Shown here piece by piece: positions 34,822-48,110 of a DNA stretch of 64,000 bases. The notes under the pieces are model-generated. The model was not told the DNA's origin. It ran no database searches and saw only the letters and a list, made by a program, of their open reading frames with translations. A program made the position numbers and the translations under genes. This stretch comes from Triglochin maritima. Its lineage: Eukaryota > Streptophyta > Magnoliopsida > Alismatales > Juncaginaceae. The stretch lies in the NCBI GenBank assembly GCA_963682175.1, contig OY821775.1:2728001-2792000 (forward strand), in the 5' to 3' direction. The stretch's first letter is position 1, and every line of letters starts with the position of its first letter.

Positions 34822-36250
34822 ATTGCAAATCAGTATAAGTGAAAAAGATCGAACACAAAATGCAAATTAATCATCACCAAAATCCAAATTAGTCATCACT
34901 ACGTTATAAATTGATAACAGTGTAACTGAAAACGAGATGACGACTAATTTGGATTTTGGTACGAATGGACGTGATGAGAATGAAGATATGAATTTCCAGG
35001 AATAAAATATCCTTAGAAGATGCATCAACGACGAACAATCCGGTCTACTTATGAGCATGAGAGTATCGATCTACCTACTTACTAGTAAAATACTTAATCA
35101 GAGTTCTCTTCAAACTTCATTAATATAATTATTTTTTGACCGTCTTTACAAATTCCGATTCTCTTTACTTGAATTCCTCACATTTCGTGTTCAAACAATA
35201 GCTAACGAAGGAGTTATAGGATCATTGTCATCGCAATATTTTGTCCTTTTTGTAATCCCTCTAATTCAAGTCGCCACGTCTAACAATAATCGTCATCAAC
35301 AGTTAACTTACAACTACGATTAAAAGTGAAATGATCTCTTGAAACTTAATATGATGGTGGTTGAAGTTACCATCTGGGGTTAGACCAATCATACATATAA
35401 ATGTGATGATGTTATACGAGTATGTCCAAATTGACGTTGAGATGACAATAAGGGGCTTCCTTACGTGACCATCGTATCTATACTGACCGGTTGTCATAGT
35501 TTTCTTCATCAACCTTAACCTTGCCGGCTAAGTAAAGCCACATGGATTTAGATTGTACATTAGGATTCACACTTCCGCATCATGCAAATTTGAAAGTCCA
35601 GAAGTATATATCTAACCGTGTAGAATTTTACGACAAGTTGAGAAAGTCCGTTTGAATCAACAAGTTTTTATTTCCAAATTAATCACAAGTTTCAGAAAGT
35701 TCTAATTTTGTAACGTTTTGTTTTATCAAATATGTTTAAACAAATTAAATCGAGAAAATCACAACAAAAGGCGTGAGAATATACTTTCACGACCTGTAAT
35801 TTAAGAATGTAATTTGAGGCTAGAAGTCATACTTGCTCCCCACATGTCCATGTTTCAACGAATAGCTAGTTATTACCGAGTATTAACACGTAATTGGAAA
35901 TCAAATCAAATCAAATCGTATCATACAAACTGGTAGTCCCTTGAAAAAGCAAATGTTAGTGTACCGTAAAAACACACAAAAATAATAAAGGTCAAAATTT
36001 CAAACTTTTCATCCATGTAAAACTCTAAGCATGACCAAAATCCAAACTAGTCGTCACCACGTTTTCAGTTAGAATTTTAGGATTCATCCACAATAATTAG
36101 ATGGGCAGTCTGATACGCAAAGCGAAGAAATTCCAAGATGGGCATTGAAGAAAGGCACCTTAAGAAAAACTTTATTGTCACTCTAGCCCATTCGAACAAA
36201 TGGCAATACAATTTAAATACTACACGTTAAGATAAGGTCACTTTGACTTC
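34822..36250. other. Intergenic sequence with repeat debris
   Basis: No gene. An imperfect palindrome lies at about 34868-34966 (ACCAAAATCCAAATTAGTC against GACTAATTTGGATTTTGG), and one arm recurs at about 36035-36068. The part 35430-35570 is the reverse complement of 38490-38630, so both flanks of the Harbinger element carry pieces of one repeat family. Confidence 0.6.
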
Positions 36251-36602
36251 TTAGAGCATCATTAACCCCAATCCCATTTTTTCCTCCAACCCAGTTTCTC
36301 TCTCCGCCACATCAGCAAAAAACACTATGCAACCCACCACCCAACCCAACCCATTTTTCACTTCTTAACCCCAACCCCACTTTCAACACTCTCTCTCATC
36401 CACATAATTTTTTTCTACCTCATTTTCTATTTCATCACAAAAACACATAAACTACTAAATAAATTATTTCTACAGTAACTTAATCTAATTAAATTACGTT
36501 CATTGTCAAATAATTTCAAAAAAGTAGATTTAATTAAAATTCGACAAATACATAATACGATAACTTTAAATTAAATTATTACAATACGTATTACAAACAA
36601 AA

Positions 36603-37075
36603 TTAACTTGCATTCCTTCCAAAGCGTTGCCATATATTTTCGATCAAATCGGCTCGCAATGCTATATGCTTCCGGGCGTCCCGAACCCGATCTCTGTTAC
36701 GCAAATATTTGTTAATATCTACGATACTATCAGTGGAATACGGAAAACCTGACTCGTTTGAACTTCCGGCGGTGTTTTGAGGTCGGTCGTTGAGAAATTC
36801 GTTTACATCCACCAACTGCTCGTAAGAGTCGCGTTCGTCCTCCACAATCATGTTGTGCAATATTATGCATGCAGTCATAATTTTACCGAGAATCTCTGGA
36901 CTCCATGCTAGCGAAGGCCTTTTCACGATGGCGGATCTTGCTTGAAGTACCCCAAATGCGCGTTCCACATCTTTCCTTGCTGCTTCCTGAAATTGGACAA
37001 ACAATTTATCTTTTGGTGTCTGAGGAAGAATGATTGATTGCATAAATGCTGCCCATTTTGGATAAATGCCATCTG
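36603..37075 (-). pseudogene. PIF/Harbinger transposase (HARBI1-like DDE), C-terminal part
   Basis: The minus-strand frame reads DGIYPKWAAFMQSIILPQ, then EAARKDVERAFGVLQARSAI and ACIILHNMIVEDERD, the third part of the plant DDE_4-type (Plant_tran, PF04827) transposase. The last catalytic Glu region is kept, while the earlier catalytic Asp residues are missing. Upstream of DGIYPKW the frame reads through into unrelated residues, marking the deletion junction. Confidence 0.88.
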
Positions 37076-37079
37076 TGAA

Positions 37080-37382
37080 ACAACACCAGATGAAACTCCA
37101 CAACAACCTTTTCAGCGCCCAGAAGGGGTAAAAAAGGCAAAGAAGAAGGGAAAAGCCCCAGCACCAATTCAACTGGACGACCGGGTTGTGGAGCTGTGTT
37201 CAAAACTTGAACATTGTTCACAAATTATAGGTGAAAAATCAGAGCGAAAACATATGTTGAAGCTAGCGACGGGGAAGATAGCATTGATGAACACACTGTT
37301 TAGTAAGTCGAGACGCACAGAAGTGGAAGATCAGACACTCGCAAAGTTACTGGATTGGGCAGAGAAAAATGGACATCTTTAA
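37080..37382 (+). pseudogene. PIF/Harbinger ORF1 C-terminal part (NAM-associated domain)
   Basis: The plus-strand frame gives QRPEGVKKAKKKGK, then a helical segment LCSKLEHCSQIIGEKSERK and the end LAKLLDWAEKNGHL. The RPxGxKKAK motif is typical of the NAM-associated C-terminal domain (PF14303) of Harbinger ORF1 proteins, which help the transposase to bind DNA. The Myb-like N-terminus is deleted. Confidence 0.78.
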
Positions 37383-38133
37383 TCGGTTTAGTTACGTACT
37401 TTGTTGTTAATCAGTTGAACTTTTATTTTTAGAATGATGTATTTGGTTTAAGTACATTTCCTTCGTATTTCCAGTTATGGAAGTAGTCCTATCTATGTGT
37501 GTTTGCTTGTGTAAGCAGTTAATGTTAATTTATTTTCCTTTATTTTTGGGTTATTTTTACATTTATTTAATTTCCTTTTTCTTACTGATTAGTTGTAATT
37601 ATAATGCACACCCCCAACGTCTCGGTCGGGGGTCTCGCTCCCCGGTGAGCGAGCGGCGTTCCACCTCGCCGGTGAGGTGGCAAGGGGGCAGCGCCCCCTG
37701 AAGATTTTTTTTATTGAGATTTTTATTAGTAATTCTCTGCCGATTTTTTGGGTTACTAATGTATTTTGGGATGAACCTAGATAAATTCGTGTGTTCTATT
37801 TTTATGGTATTTTTATCTTACTAATTTCCTTTAATTACTTACATTTATAATAATTATTATTTTTACATTTATCTTACTAATTTTCATTAATTATTTTCAT
37901 TTATTTTAATTTTCACAAATATATTCTAATTATATAAATTATTATACATATCAAATATATATTAAATAACAAATATAAAAACAAAAAAATAGCAAAAAAA
38001 AAATTCAGCCGCCCCCGGGTCGAGTCGCAGACCCAAGTCTGGACCCGACCTGGGTCCGCCCCCCATTAAGGGGGGCTGGGGTCGGGTCCCCTCAGACCCG
38101 ACCCCAAAAGAGCACCCGTTAAGGGTGCTCTTA

Positions 38134-38800
38134 CTTCTTACCCATACTAAAACAAACAGTACGTAGAAAAAGATAACATTATTATTATTATTATTACTAC
38201 TACTACTGTTACTATTATTTCTCATGTCTAATCAAACTATTTTCGTGTTACATTGCGACGAGACGACTTGTGAAAACTGTAACATCCTCAATTCAGCGGA
38301 AAATTTAAAATTTTAATAACACACAATCAACATAGGATATTACGTAAATACTAAACACATGTGCACCAACATATAATATATATATATATGAACATCATAG
38401 TATTTAAAAGTTGTGATTACATCAAAAGATTATACTTAGCCATGTGGTTATACTTAGCCATGTGGCTATATTTAAAATTTAAAAGTGTGAATCCTAATGT
38501 ACAATCTAAATCCATGTGGCTTTACTTAGCCAGCAAGGTTAAGGTTGATGAAGAAAACTAAGACAACTGATCAGTAAAGATACGATGGTCACGTAAGGAA
38601 ATCCCTTATTGTTTATTTCATCTCAACGCTATTTATTCTTGTGCCCATCTTGACAGGTCAGTGGATGGTCTTGTTCCTATGTGAGCGAGTGGTATTCCAT
38701 CTTGCTGGTGATTTATTTTAAGCTTCAGATTTATTAGTAATTTTGTAGTGAATTTTTTTTGTTACTAAGGTATTTTAAAAGTGTAAATGAACTCAGACAA
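38134..38800. repeat. LTR-start-like segment and Harbinger fragment
   Basis: An ATT/ACT microsatellite lies at about 38178-38215. TGTAACATCCTCAA at 38283 opens a minus-strand copy of the terminus seen at 34720-34821, with further homology (38490-38630) to 35430-35570 inverted. From about 38670 to 38780 the sequence resembles 37620-37760 of the Harbinger element, so a decayed relative lies here. Confidence 0.55.
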
Positions 38801-39189
38801 TGAGATTATGCATGGATGCACAAGTTCATATCGGAGGGCACAAGAATACAAACAATGAATCCTCAAAATTTAACAATGTTAGGACTATCATAATTTCTTT
38901 TCCAAGGCGTTTCAGTTGGATGGGAAGGTTGTGAAGCACCTCCGGTCCAACTTCAAATCTAACTAATCGGGATTAATTAGTACGGGAGGACAACCTCTAT
39001 ATATAGTCTGGCTGCATCATTTACTATACTTTGTCGCATCATTTACTATACGTTGTGATTAATTAGTGCGGGTAGATGTGGTCGCATTTCAGAACACACA
39101 ATTTTTGTTTTTTTGTTGTTATTTTTTGGTTTGTTTTGGTTGCCAGAACACCCACTTTTTGGTTTGTTATTTTTTGGTTTGTTTGCCTA

Positions 39190-39310
39190 CATGTACATGA
39201 TGTTGAAATAAAGCCTATATGTGTGTTTATGGGCATGTTCCATGTATACACGATGTTGAAATAAATCCTATATATGTGTTTACGGGCATGTTGAAATAAA
39301 GCCTATATAT
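39190..39310 (+). pseudogene. Remnant of a duplicated germin-like 3' untranslated region
   Basis: The tract GATGTTGAAATAAAGCCTAT and its neighbour match the 3' untranslated region of the germin-like gene at 41840-41935. A further shared segment, TTTGGTTTGTGATAGATC, lies at 39960 and 41946. Germin-like genes are usually tandem arrays, so this looks like the leftover 3' end of a lost neighbour. No coding part remains. Confidence 0.6.
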
Positions 39311-39545
39311 GGATTGAGATCATTGATGTGATAACTAACTGATAAGTGGTTTTGATGTTTACGGTCAAGATTAAGCAGCAACTGTTAGGAGTTAGAGCGT
39401 GCTTTTTTTATGGAAAGGTATGATCAGATACCTTAACGTTAGGGAATTGTTAAATGTTGTCTGGATTTTACTAAAATCGTTCATCTTAATTATCATTTTG
39501 TTCTTTACAATCCATTTAATAAACATTTTATCTCGTAAAAAATAA

Positions 39546-39690
39546 TAAAAAACTCAGAGCATCTAAGGCAGACCCCCTCCATAACGGAGCGGCTGCCTTA
39601 GACGCCTTGGGTTTTTTTTTAATCTTGATTTTATAAGGTGTGTTATTTCTAATTATTTCATGTTCCGTTGCAAGATTTCGGTAACGACGG
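39546..39690. mobile_element. Small MITE, same family as 42330-42780
   Basis: GAGCATCTAAGGCAGACCCC opens a segment with GCCTTAGACGCC and TTCCGTTGCAAGATTTCGG that is shared with both arms of the palindromic element at 42330-42780. GAGCATC ends are usual for Tourist/Harbinger-type MITEs. Confidence 0.55.
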
Positions 39691-40369
39691 GGTGGAAAAA
39701 AACATAAATAAACGGGTAAACTGATCAATATCCGGAGTACAATAATAGGGTGTCGAAAAGAGTGTCTATTCTGATTTTATTTTACATGGTCATTTTTTGT
39801 TGTAGTATAAAAAGAGGAGAGCCTATTGGGAGCAGAAATAAGTAAAAATGAGAGAATGACAAAACGATAATTGACACGAGCGATTTAAATAATTTACGGA
39901 CGACGTTTAACAGTCTAGTAAAAGTAAGGCCAATTTTTGTATTGACGCTAACTAAACATATTTGGTTTGTGATAGATCCGCAGATAATATGATGGAATTA
40001 TAGTGACATTATTCATTATTGTCATCACACTTACATACGCTGCTGAGGTCGACGATGATGACCGCAAATAATTGTACTCCAACCACAAATATTGTGATGG
40101 CCATTGTCGAACCCAACCACATCCATAATTGTGATTACATTATTGAATAATGTCACTGTCCAGGCTGGCCATCCATTCGTTAGAGTAACTTAATACGCGG
40201 TTCGACTACGGCACTCAATTTTCTCTTGCCCGCGTGGAAGAGTGTAACAATCGAATTGGTCCCTAATTTCTACTATAAATAGGGATGCGTAGCCGATATA
40301 CATAATAACATTTAATTTCTTCTTCTACACTTGTAAATTGTGATTGTTTTGTGACAGAGAGGGTTAATA
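39691..40369. other. Upstream region of the germin-like gene
   Basis: An inverted repeat (AGTGACATTATTCATTATTG at 39999 and ATTATTGAATAATGTCACT at 40139) could be a tiny MITE. A TATA box, TATAAATA, lies at 40274-40281, about 90 bases before the start codon. Confidence 0.6.
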
Positions 40370-41698
40370 ATGGATTTCAAGATGAGTCTTGTTGTTGCTA
40401 TTTTTGCATTGGCTGCTAGTTCTTGTGTCATGGGTTACGATCCAAGTCCTGTCCAGGACTTCTGTGTTCCTGACCCAGAAGGTATATATTTTTGTGTTTT
40501 ATGGTGCTTATAAGTTAATTAATAGGTGCCTTGTCTAAATAAAAATAATAATAAGCAAACCTTTCAATTTCACAATTGGCAGTGAAAATATAACATATCT
40601 CACTTCACCCATATAGATATAGTTAGTCGATGGTGTAGTGGCGGACACGAAAGATGTTGTAAAAGTTGTGGAAGCATTGCACTCAGAAACGGGTTTAATA
40701 AGTAAATAAAGTAGAGATTGACATCGAATCTTGATATTCTTGTTATGAGATCACTTTTGCTAAGTTGTTATAGGCTATATCATTACCTTCAAAAAGAGAC
40801 TGATGTGCTTGATATTCTTGCTATATGACTGTTGCTAAATTGTTCGAGGGTATACCACCAAGACCTTCAAAAGGATTTTCATATGATGTGCGTCTTTTAT
40901 CTTGAATAAAAATAGCGTAGGTAAATTTTCATTAGTGTCATTATGATTGTTAAATTTGAAGAAGACACTTTGATTGATATATTGGTAAGTATGATGCTAC
41001 GATACTACAAATTCTAACTCTATATCATATGTGTGTGTGCCTGACATCATAGTCTACAAATGCAGTATATATGTGCAAGAAGAACGTAACCGCAAACGAC
41101 TTGTACTTCTCTGGTCTCGATGTGATCGGGGACACTAAGAACAAGAAGGGGTCTAGCACCAACCTTGTGGATGTCACAAAATTCCCGGGACTCAACACCA
41201 TGGGCATCTCCATCGGGCGGGTCGACTTCGCCCCATATGGCATCCACCCACCCCACACCCACCCTCGTGGCACTGTCATCCTCACCGTCCTCGAGGGAAC
41301 CATCGGTTTTGGTCTCATCACTTCTAGCCCCGAAAACCGCCTCATCTACAAGAAAATGAACAAGGGAGACATCTTCGTGTGCCCCATGGGACTCATTCAC
41401 TACCAGGCACTCGTCTAACTAACCAATTGTGTTTATTTTCGTGTGGACAATATGTATAAATTTATACTACAACTTCTATGTTTTATTTTTAATTATTTTG
41501 TTGCAGATCAACCTTAAGAACACCCCGGCAGTTGCTTTGATCGCGTTGAACAGCCAAAACCCTGGAGAGGTTGAAGCTTCCGACTCGACATTTGGAGCGA
41601 AGCCGGCCATAAGTGTGGACGTTCTGGCCAAGGCATTCCAGATGGACAAAGAAGCAGTGGAGGCAATACAGAAGCGGTTCGCCCAGGGCGACAACTAG
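40370..41698 (+). CDS. Germin-like protein (secreted cupin)
   Basis: Exons are 40370-40481, 41066-41406 and 41507-41698, giving 214 residues, the usual length. A signal peptide (MDFKMSLVVAIFALAASSCV) precedes YDPSPVQDFCV. Box 1 reads HPPHTHPRGTVILTVLEG: both His are kept, but the metal-binding Glu of HxHxxxxE is Val. Box 2 reads GDIFVCPMGLIHYQ and then IN after the last intron, matching Gx5PxGxxHxxxN. That match requires intron 2 to use a GC donor at 41407; the GT six bases later would add two residues inside the box. Germin-like proteins act in the cell wall, some as oxalate oxidase or superoxide dismutase. Loss of the Glu may weaken metal binding. Confidence 0.88.
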
Positions 41699-42329
41699 AC
41701 AGATGCCCAATGACTACGTACGGCTTACGTCTTTGATAAGTATTCAGCAACTACTATTGTATGTACGTATAGATATAGTTGTGGTCTACATATATACATG
41801 TATTGTTGCAATAAGGTTTGATAGGAAGTATAATCCTAGTCCATGTTCCATGTATACATGATGTTGAAATAAAGCCTATATGTGTGTTTATGGTCATGTT
41901 CCATGTATACACGATGTTGAAAGAAAGCCTATACATGTTCCATATTTGGTTTGTGATAGATCACACATCTCCTAAGGATATTCTTTTCATATTCTCGCCT
42001 AGAAAGAAAATGAGCGAACGTCGTTTTCGAAATATTTATTGATATTTTTTATATTTTGGTTATGTAGTAGGTATATATATTCAATACTTCATCTACTGGA
42101 TTGTTATTTGTGCGAATTACCGTTTGGTTATTCTCTCATTTCTACTTATATATCTCTTCATTTCACTCTCTACTACAACTATATCTTCATCTTCCTCTCA
42201 TAATCATCAAAAATAATATTTCGGATGTCAAGAAAAAGGAGTGAGTGGACACCCCGGTGCACTCAAATCTGATAAAATATTCAACTTCTTTTTAATATAA
42301 AAAATTAGGGGGTCCCACATTGGGGTGCA
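41699..42329. other. 3' region of the germin-like gene and spacer
   Basis: It contains two copies of an approximately 50-bp segment (CATGTTCCATGTATACA-GATGTTGAAA, about 41841 and 41895) with an AATAAA signal in the first. No further gene is seen. Confidence 0.6.
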
Positions 42330-42780
42330 TTTTTTGCAGACGCTTCTACCATTGGGGAGGTGTCTGTCTCAGACGTCACTATTTTTTTTAATAAAAAATC
42401 TTAAAATTATGTGGTGTGTTATCTCAAATTATTTCAAGTTCCGTTCCAAGATTTTCGGTATTAATGAGGTGGATTATAGTGTGTTTTCTTGTAGGTCATG
42501 AAGTTTTACCAAAAAAATAGGATCTTGAAATTTTTGGATATTCATCCCTTACAAAAAAAACTCATTGTAATTCAACACGTTACTACCAAAATCTTGCAAT
42601 GGAACATCAAGTAATTTGAGACAATACACTGTATAAATTTATGATTTTTTTGGACAGACGTCTTAACCAGACCCCCCCCCCCCCCCCCCCCCCCGCGCAT
42701 GAGGGAGACTTCTTAGTCCCCCCCCCCCCCCATGGGGGTGTTTTACCCAGACGTCCAGCCCAAATTTATTTATTTTGAAA
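42330..42780. mobile_element. Palindromic MITE with poly-C tracts
   Basis: Arms around 42345-42465 and 42560-42665 pair, with shared parts CTCAAATTA, GTTCC-TTCCAAGATTTT and AGACGTC. Two C runs, about 42671-42694 and 42719-42732, flank a short GC-rich segment on the right side. The run lengths could be sequencing or assembly noise. Related to 39546-39690. Confidence 0.6.
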
Positions 42781-42827
42781 TTCGCATGATCTAAGCGCTT
42801 CGTCAGACATTTTCGTGGTGTTGGTAC

Positions 42828-45000
42828 TGTAGGATTTCGTGTCCCTATGTATGTATATATTTTTAAAAAATTAATATAACATACAAGATCAATTTCATCT
42901 TTTCAGCAATTTTATGTACATAGTTTTGTGATTATTCTAATAATATGCAATCCTACATTTATTAAAAAAAAATCACAAAGGTAGAATCATATCTAAAGGT
43001 TCTCTAAAACCTTCTTGAAGATTCGGAGTCGCGTTGCCCGTTGAATCGTTCTCAGATTTGTCTCCGAGTGTTCACCAAACTCTAAAGAAAGTTAGAGTGA
43101 AAGGAGCTAGCCAATCAATCTCTAACAAGGTTTAGAATCAAGTTAATTACCCTTCTTCAAGCTCGTGAGAATCTTATCTTCAAAACTTAAATTTGCTAAG
43201 AGATTTTCGTGGTGATTAGGAAGAGATTAATGAGAGAATTTTTTTTGCATTAGTTGTTAAACAAGTAGGAGTAAGGGTCCTTTTATTGTCTCTCAAAACA
43301 TCCTTATCAAGAGCTATTATTTAGCCATGATCTCTTGCTTATTCTCTTCTAAAATTAATCTCTAATTTCCACATAATCACACACAAAAAACATTTTAATT
43401 AAATATGGAATTAATCCACCCATGATTTAATTAATCTCTTAATAATTCAGGCAGAATCGTTCTTGTTCGGTAGACGGAGTATTATTCGGTCAACCAAATC
43501 TTTCGGTTATAACACGTGTTTGGTGCACCGTGAGCTAGACGGTCGACCGAATCCATATGAGAAAAATTCCCTGGAAGAATTCGGGCGAACCACGTCTTTT
43601 ACTCGGTCTACCGTTGACCCACCAGAATCACTTCTAGGACATAGTCATCGGATGACCGTGTCACCTTCACTCGACCGAAAATACTACTTCTCGATTGGTC
43701 GTGCACACTCGGTTAACCGAACCCGATTGTCCAGGCACTCCAGACAATTTCGGTCAACCAATTGCGCTTACCCGTTCCCTATTCGGTTAACCAATCCGAA
43801 GATCCCCCGGTCGACCGAACCATGAACGATTCACCGTGTTTGACCCTGATTTTACCCTTGTCAAATTTTGGATTTATTTCCAACAAGATTTGATCTTTTG
43901 GGGTTCTTAGCAATTCACAACCTATATATATCATCATATGTAATATTAAATTATTACACCCCATAATATATACCTCATATGAATTTATTATGATTCTAAT
44001 TATGTCAATTCTCATGACATATTGATTTTAATTAATTCACCACATGTGTCCTATTTTCACATGAAATCTGACACATCATATGAACTTAAAATCAACCTCT
44101 TGTTTCCCAGTTTTGTGTTGTGACCTATAAGAGGATCTAAGCCAAATTGACAGTAATATTAAACACTTAATATCTCAAACTATAAGCGGTATCTAGCTAC
44201 ACATTATAGTCACCTAATTAGCATAGATGTCTTTGTTCAACCCGAACCAAAACATGATCCATTTAGTAATGTAAGTGCACCACTTGTGTTCGTCCATTGC
44301 CTCACGATATTAAGAATATATACAAAGTAGAAATGTGTCACCTTTGTATTATATTCATTTCTTGATCTATTTAAGCTAATTATAACTATGTGACTTAACT
44401 CAAGTCACATTGTGCACATTATAATTTTGCTTTATCAATTGGCCCACTAATATCATCACTCAATTAAGAGAGCAATGATAATGGTTTAACTAGCTATTTT
44501 TTCCAGCACAAGTCATGTTAAACCAACTATTGCCGTTATCACTACACTCATTTGTAGCTTTTGACAATAATCAAATTAAACACTTCTTGAGTGAAAAGAT
44601 ATAAGTCTCATATCTTAGGATCCAAGACACAGTAAAAATATTAATGACACGAAACACAATTCCATAATGTTTTACTTGTTAGATCTATTCAATATATAAA
44701 AGTAATATTTTTCCTCTTTTATATACTCGTGTCGTCAATTATTTGTAGAGCTACAACAATCGATGACCAACACGACAATCTTATCTCAGTAATTAATGTT
44801 TCATGTTAATTACCATGATTGTGAATACTTTTTTTATTTATGTAAGTCATTATCTTTTAGAGCTCTACGGTTAAGGACCAAGCGCTTCTTCTTAACACTT
44901 CAAAAGACGAATATTATAATCAAAGAACAAAATGTTTGTACATTCAATTCATAATAATTGACATATAAAAGTAAAATTTTTAGAACGCATTCCTTTCACA
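42828..45000 (-). repeat. Degraded copia LTR (same family as 1337-10738)
   Basis: Read on the minus strand it starts TGTGAAAGGAATG and ends GAAATCCTACA, following the copia LTR over its whole length of about 2.17 kb. No adjacent copia coding sequence is present, so it is a solo LTR. The flanks (GGTAC and ATATT) do not form a clear target duplication, so it may also come from recombination between elements. The palindrome array within it (about 43460-43815) is largely mutated. Confidence 0.82.
43460..43815. repeat. Decayed CGGTCGACCG array
   Basis: Only two exact GGTCGACC cores remain (about 43541 and 43809). Other sites read GGTCAACC, GGTTAACC or GGTCTACC. Most changes are CpG to TpG or CpA, as expected after cytosine methylation. 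Confidence 0.8.
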
Positions 45001-45555
45001 ATATTATATCGTGTGATCTAATCAAAGTAAAGTTTGCGGTTCCGTGACTAACTGATTCTGAAAAAACGCAATGACCCCGGGAAATCAACATAGTCAGTTC
45101 ATTATGTTAGCTAAATTAAAAGTTGCCGCTCAAATTTTAGGAGCTAAACAATTAAGATTTCTCATTCTTTTTTCAAAAAACTTAATGGCTTACGTCGCTA
45201 TGTCGGTTGACATTGGTTCCATTAAATAGTAAGATATTTAAAAGATCTTAAACAGAAAAGACATAGTCCACCTTCCTTAATCCTTACTTTCTAATAATTA
45301 GATAAAATTAACAAATATAGATCGAAAAAGTTTTTATCTCAATTCAGAAGCCCAATAGGATATTATTTTCTCATCAGAGCCGTGCGATCATCAGAATAGG
45401 CCCAATATAATCCGATCACTTTCAACCCGATTACTCCAGCTAACGGATCCATATAAATTCCCCCGGAAACTAGGGTATTCTTTCCCTCTTTCGCTCTCTC
45501 TTCACCATCTCCAAAAGCTAGGGCTTCTTCCTCTCCCACCTTCTCCAACCCAACC
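45001..45555 (+). other. Intergenic region with RPS20 promoter
   Basis: The first 340 bases show nothing. Two site II-type elements on the minus strand, TGGGCT (45349-45354) and TGGGCC (45399-45404), lie 200 and 150 bases upstream of the RPS20 start. Such elements are typical of plant ribosomal-protein promoters. A pyrimidine-rich stretch (45480-45545) just before the ATG fits the leader of such genes. Confidence 0.65.
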
Positions 45556-46790
<1,235 letters not shown>

Positions 46791-48110
46791 GAGATCTGTA
46801 TTTACTTTTGGTCCTGATTTTGTAGTTTGATTTAGCAAACACAGTAGCGTAGATTATCTTTTGTTCTAAACGACACTTGAATATTTGAAGTAGATGTTGA
46901 TTTCTATCATTATCCGAGCTTTCTACTTCTATAGTATGTTCGCTGTTACTGTTGTGTTGAGGCTGCATGTTGCAAATAATCACCGTTTTGATCTCAAATG
47001 TGTAATAGTTTCTCTGCTTGCAGATCCGTAGTTGGTGTTTTGGAGGTGAGCAATGATACAATGCCTAAGTTTTTTTCATTGTGGTGCTTGTTTGAATCAA
47101 TGTTCTTTTTTTGCAGTAGACAGGAATTGACAGTCAGGTCCGTTTAGATGTGTGACTGGTTACCAACAAGAATGTGAGAAACGCTGCCTGTAGGACTGTT
47201 TACCCATTCCAGAGTTCGAGATAGGATGTGAGGAGTGATCATGACGATAATAAGAGAAAACGTTTCTTACTTCACGGATGTTCCCCATCTAGTTTTTTCC
47301 CTGCCGGCACGAGTCCACCACTGTAAACAAAGCACACACCAAATTTGATCCCAAGAGAAGTAAAAAGTTCGCGACCGTGGGTCATGATTACTGTAAAGCA
47401 AAATTGCTAAACTTATAACGATCAAAAAAAAAAAAATGCTTAACACAGGCAGCAATAATAGTTTGCAAATGTGATTGGGAACTGTAAGTCATGTTTACTG
47501 ATCTTTACAGGATCAAAATAATCTCAATAGTCAATATGAATAAAAATAATAAAACAAAAGGGGAAATGAATACACTTAGAATTGAACTACACAAAAATCA
47601 TAAAACATACTTACTACAGAGTTCAAATAAATATGGAGTAGCCCTCAGACAACAAAAGTAACATCAAAGATTCAAAGCTATAGCATCTAACAGAACAAAA
47701 ACTACATCTTCACCAACAAAAATACCCTCGGCATACACTCTTCTGAAAACCTTGTCTCTCCATAAAAGAACAGAGAAAAGGCAAGCTACGGTGATGGAAA
47801 CTGTACATTATGGCATACTGGAGAGTGGAGACCTGAAGTAGAGGCACACTAAAACCAAGCTCCCTTGAAGCAAATTCGTGATCCAGAATCTTTAATCTTA
47901 GAACACAAGGTACGGGATGTTCATGACGGGCCAATGTGAAGCACGGTGATATCAACAGGAAACTATGGGAAATCAAGCAGCTTCAACTGACTTACGTTGC
48001 CTGTAGACCGCACTTTTCACCTTCACTAGGCTACCCTTTGAGGATATAGAGCAAATAAAGAAACCACCAAAAGCAACATACAGAAGGATACTATAAGAAT
48101 GTTCAGGACT
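46791..48110. other. Convergent 3' regions of RPS20 and PAT1
   Basis: No separate gene is supported. The left part should hold the RPS20 3' untranslated region. The right part, up to the PAT1 stop codon at 48111, should hold the 3' untranslated region of the minus-strand gene. Confidence 0.6.

Larger units (their letters stand above)
36254..38130. mobile_element. PIF/Harbinger element with internal deletion
   Basis: It is flanked by TTA (36251-36253 and 38131-38133), the target duplication of this superfamily. The ends are imperfect inverted repeats, GAGCATCATTAACCC against GAGCACCCTTAACGG. Inside are the C-terminal part of the transposase on the minus strand and the C-terminal part of the ORF1 (Myb/NAM-associated type) protein on the plus strand. 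They meet head to head at about 37075, so the 5' ends of both genes are missing. At about 1.9 kb it is less than half the usual autonomous length. Confidence 0.85.

Noticed and set aside
42828..45000. Reading the minus-strand copia LTR as a full element with target duplication
   Set aside because: No copia coding sequence is adjacent and the flanking five bases do not match.
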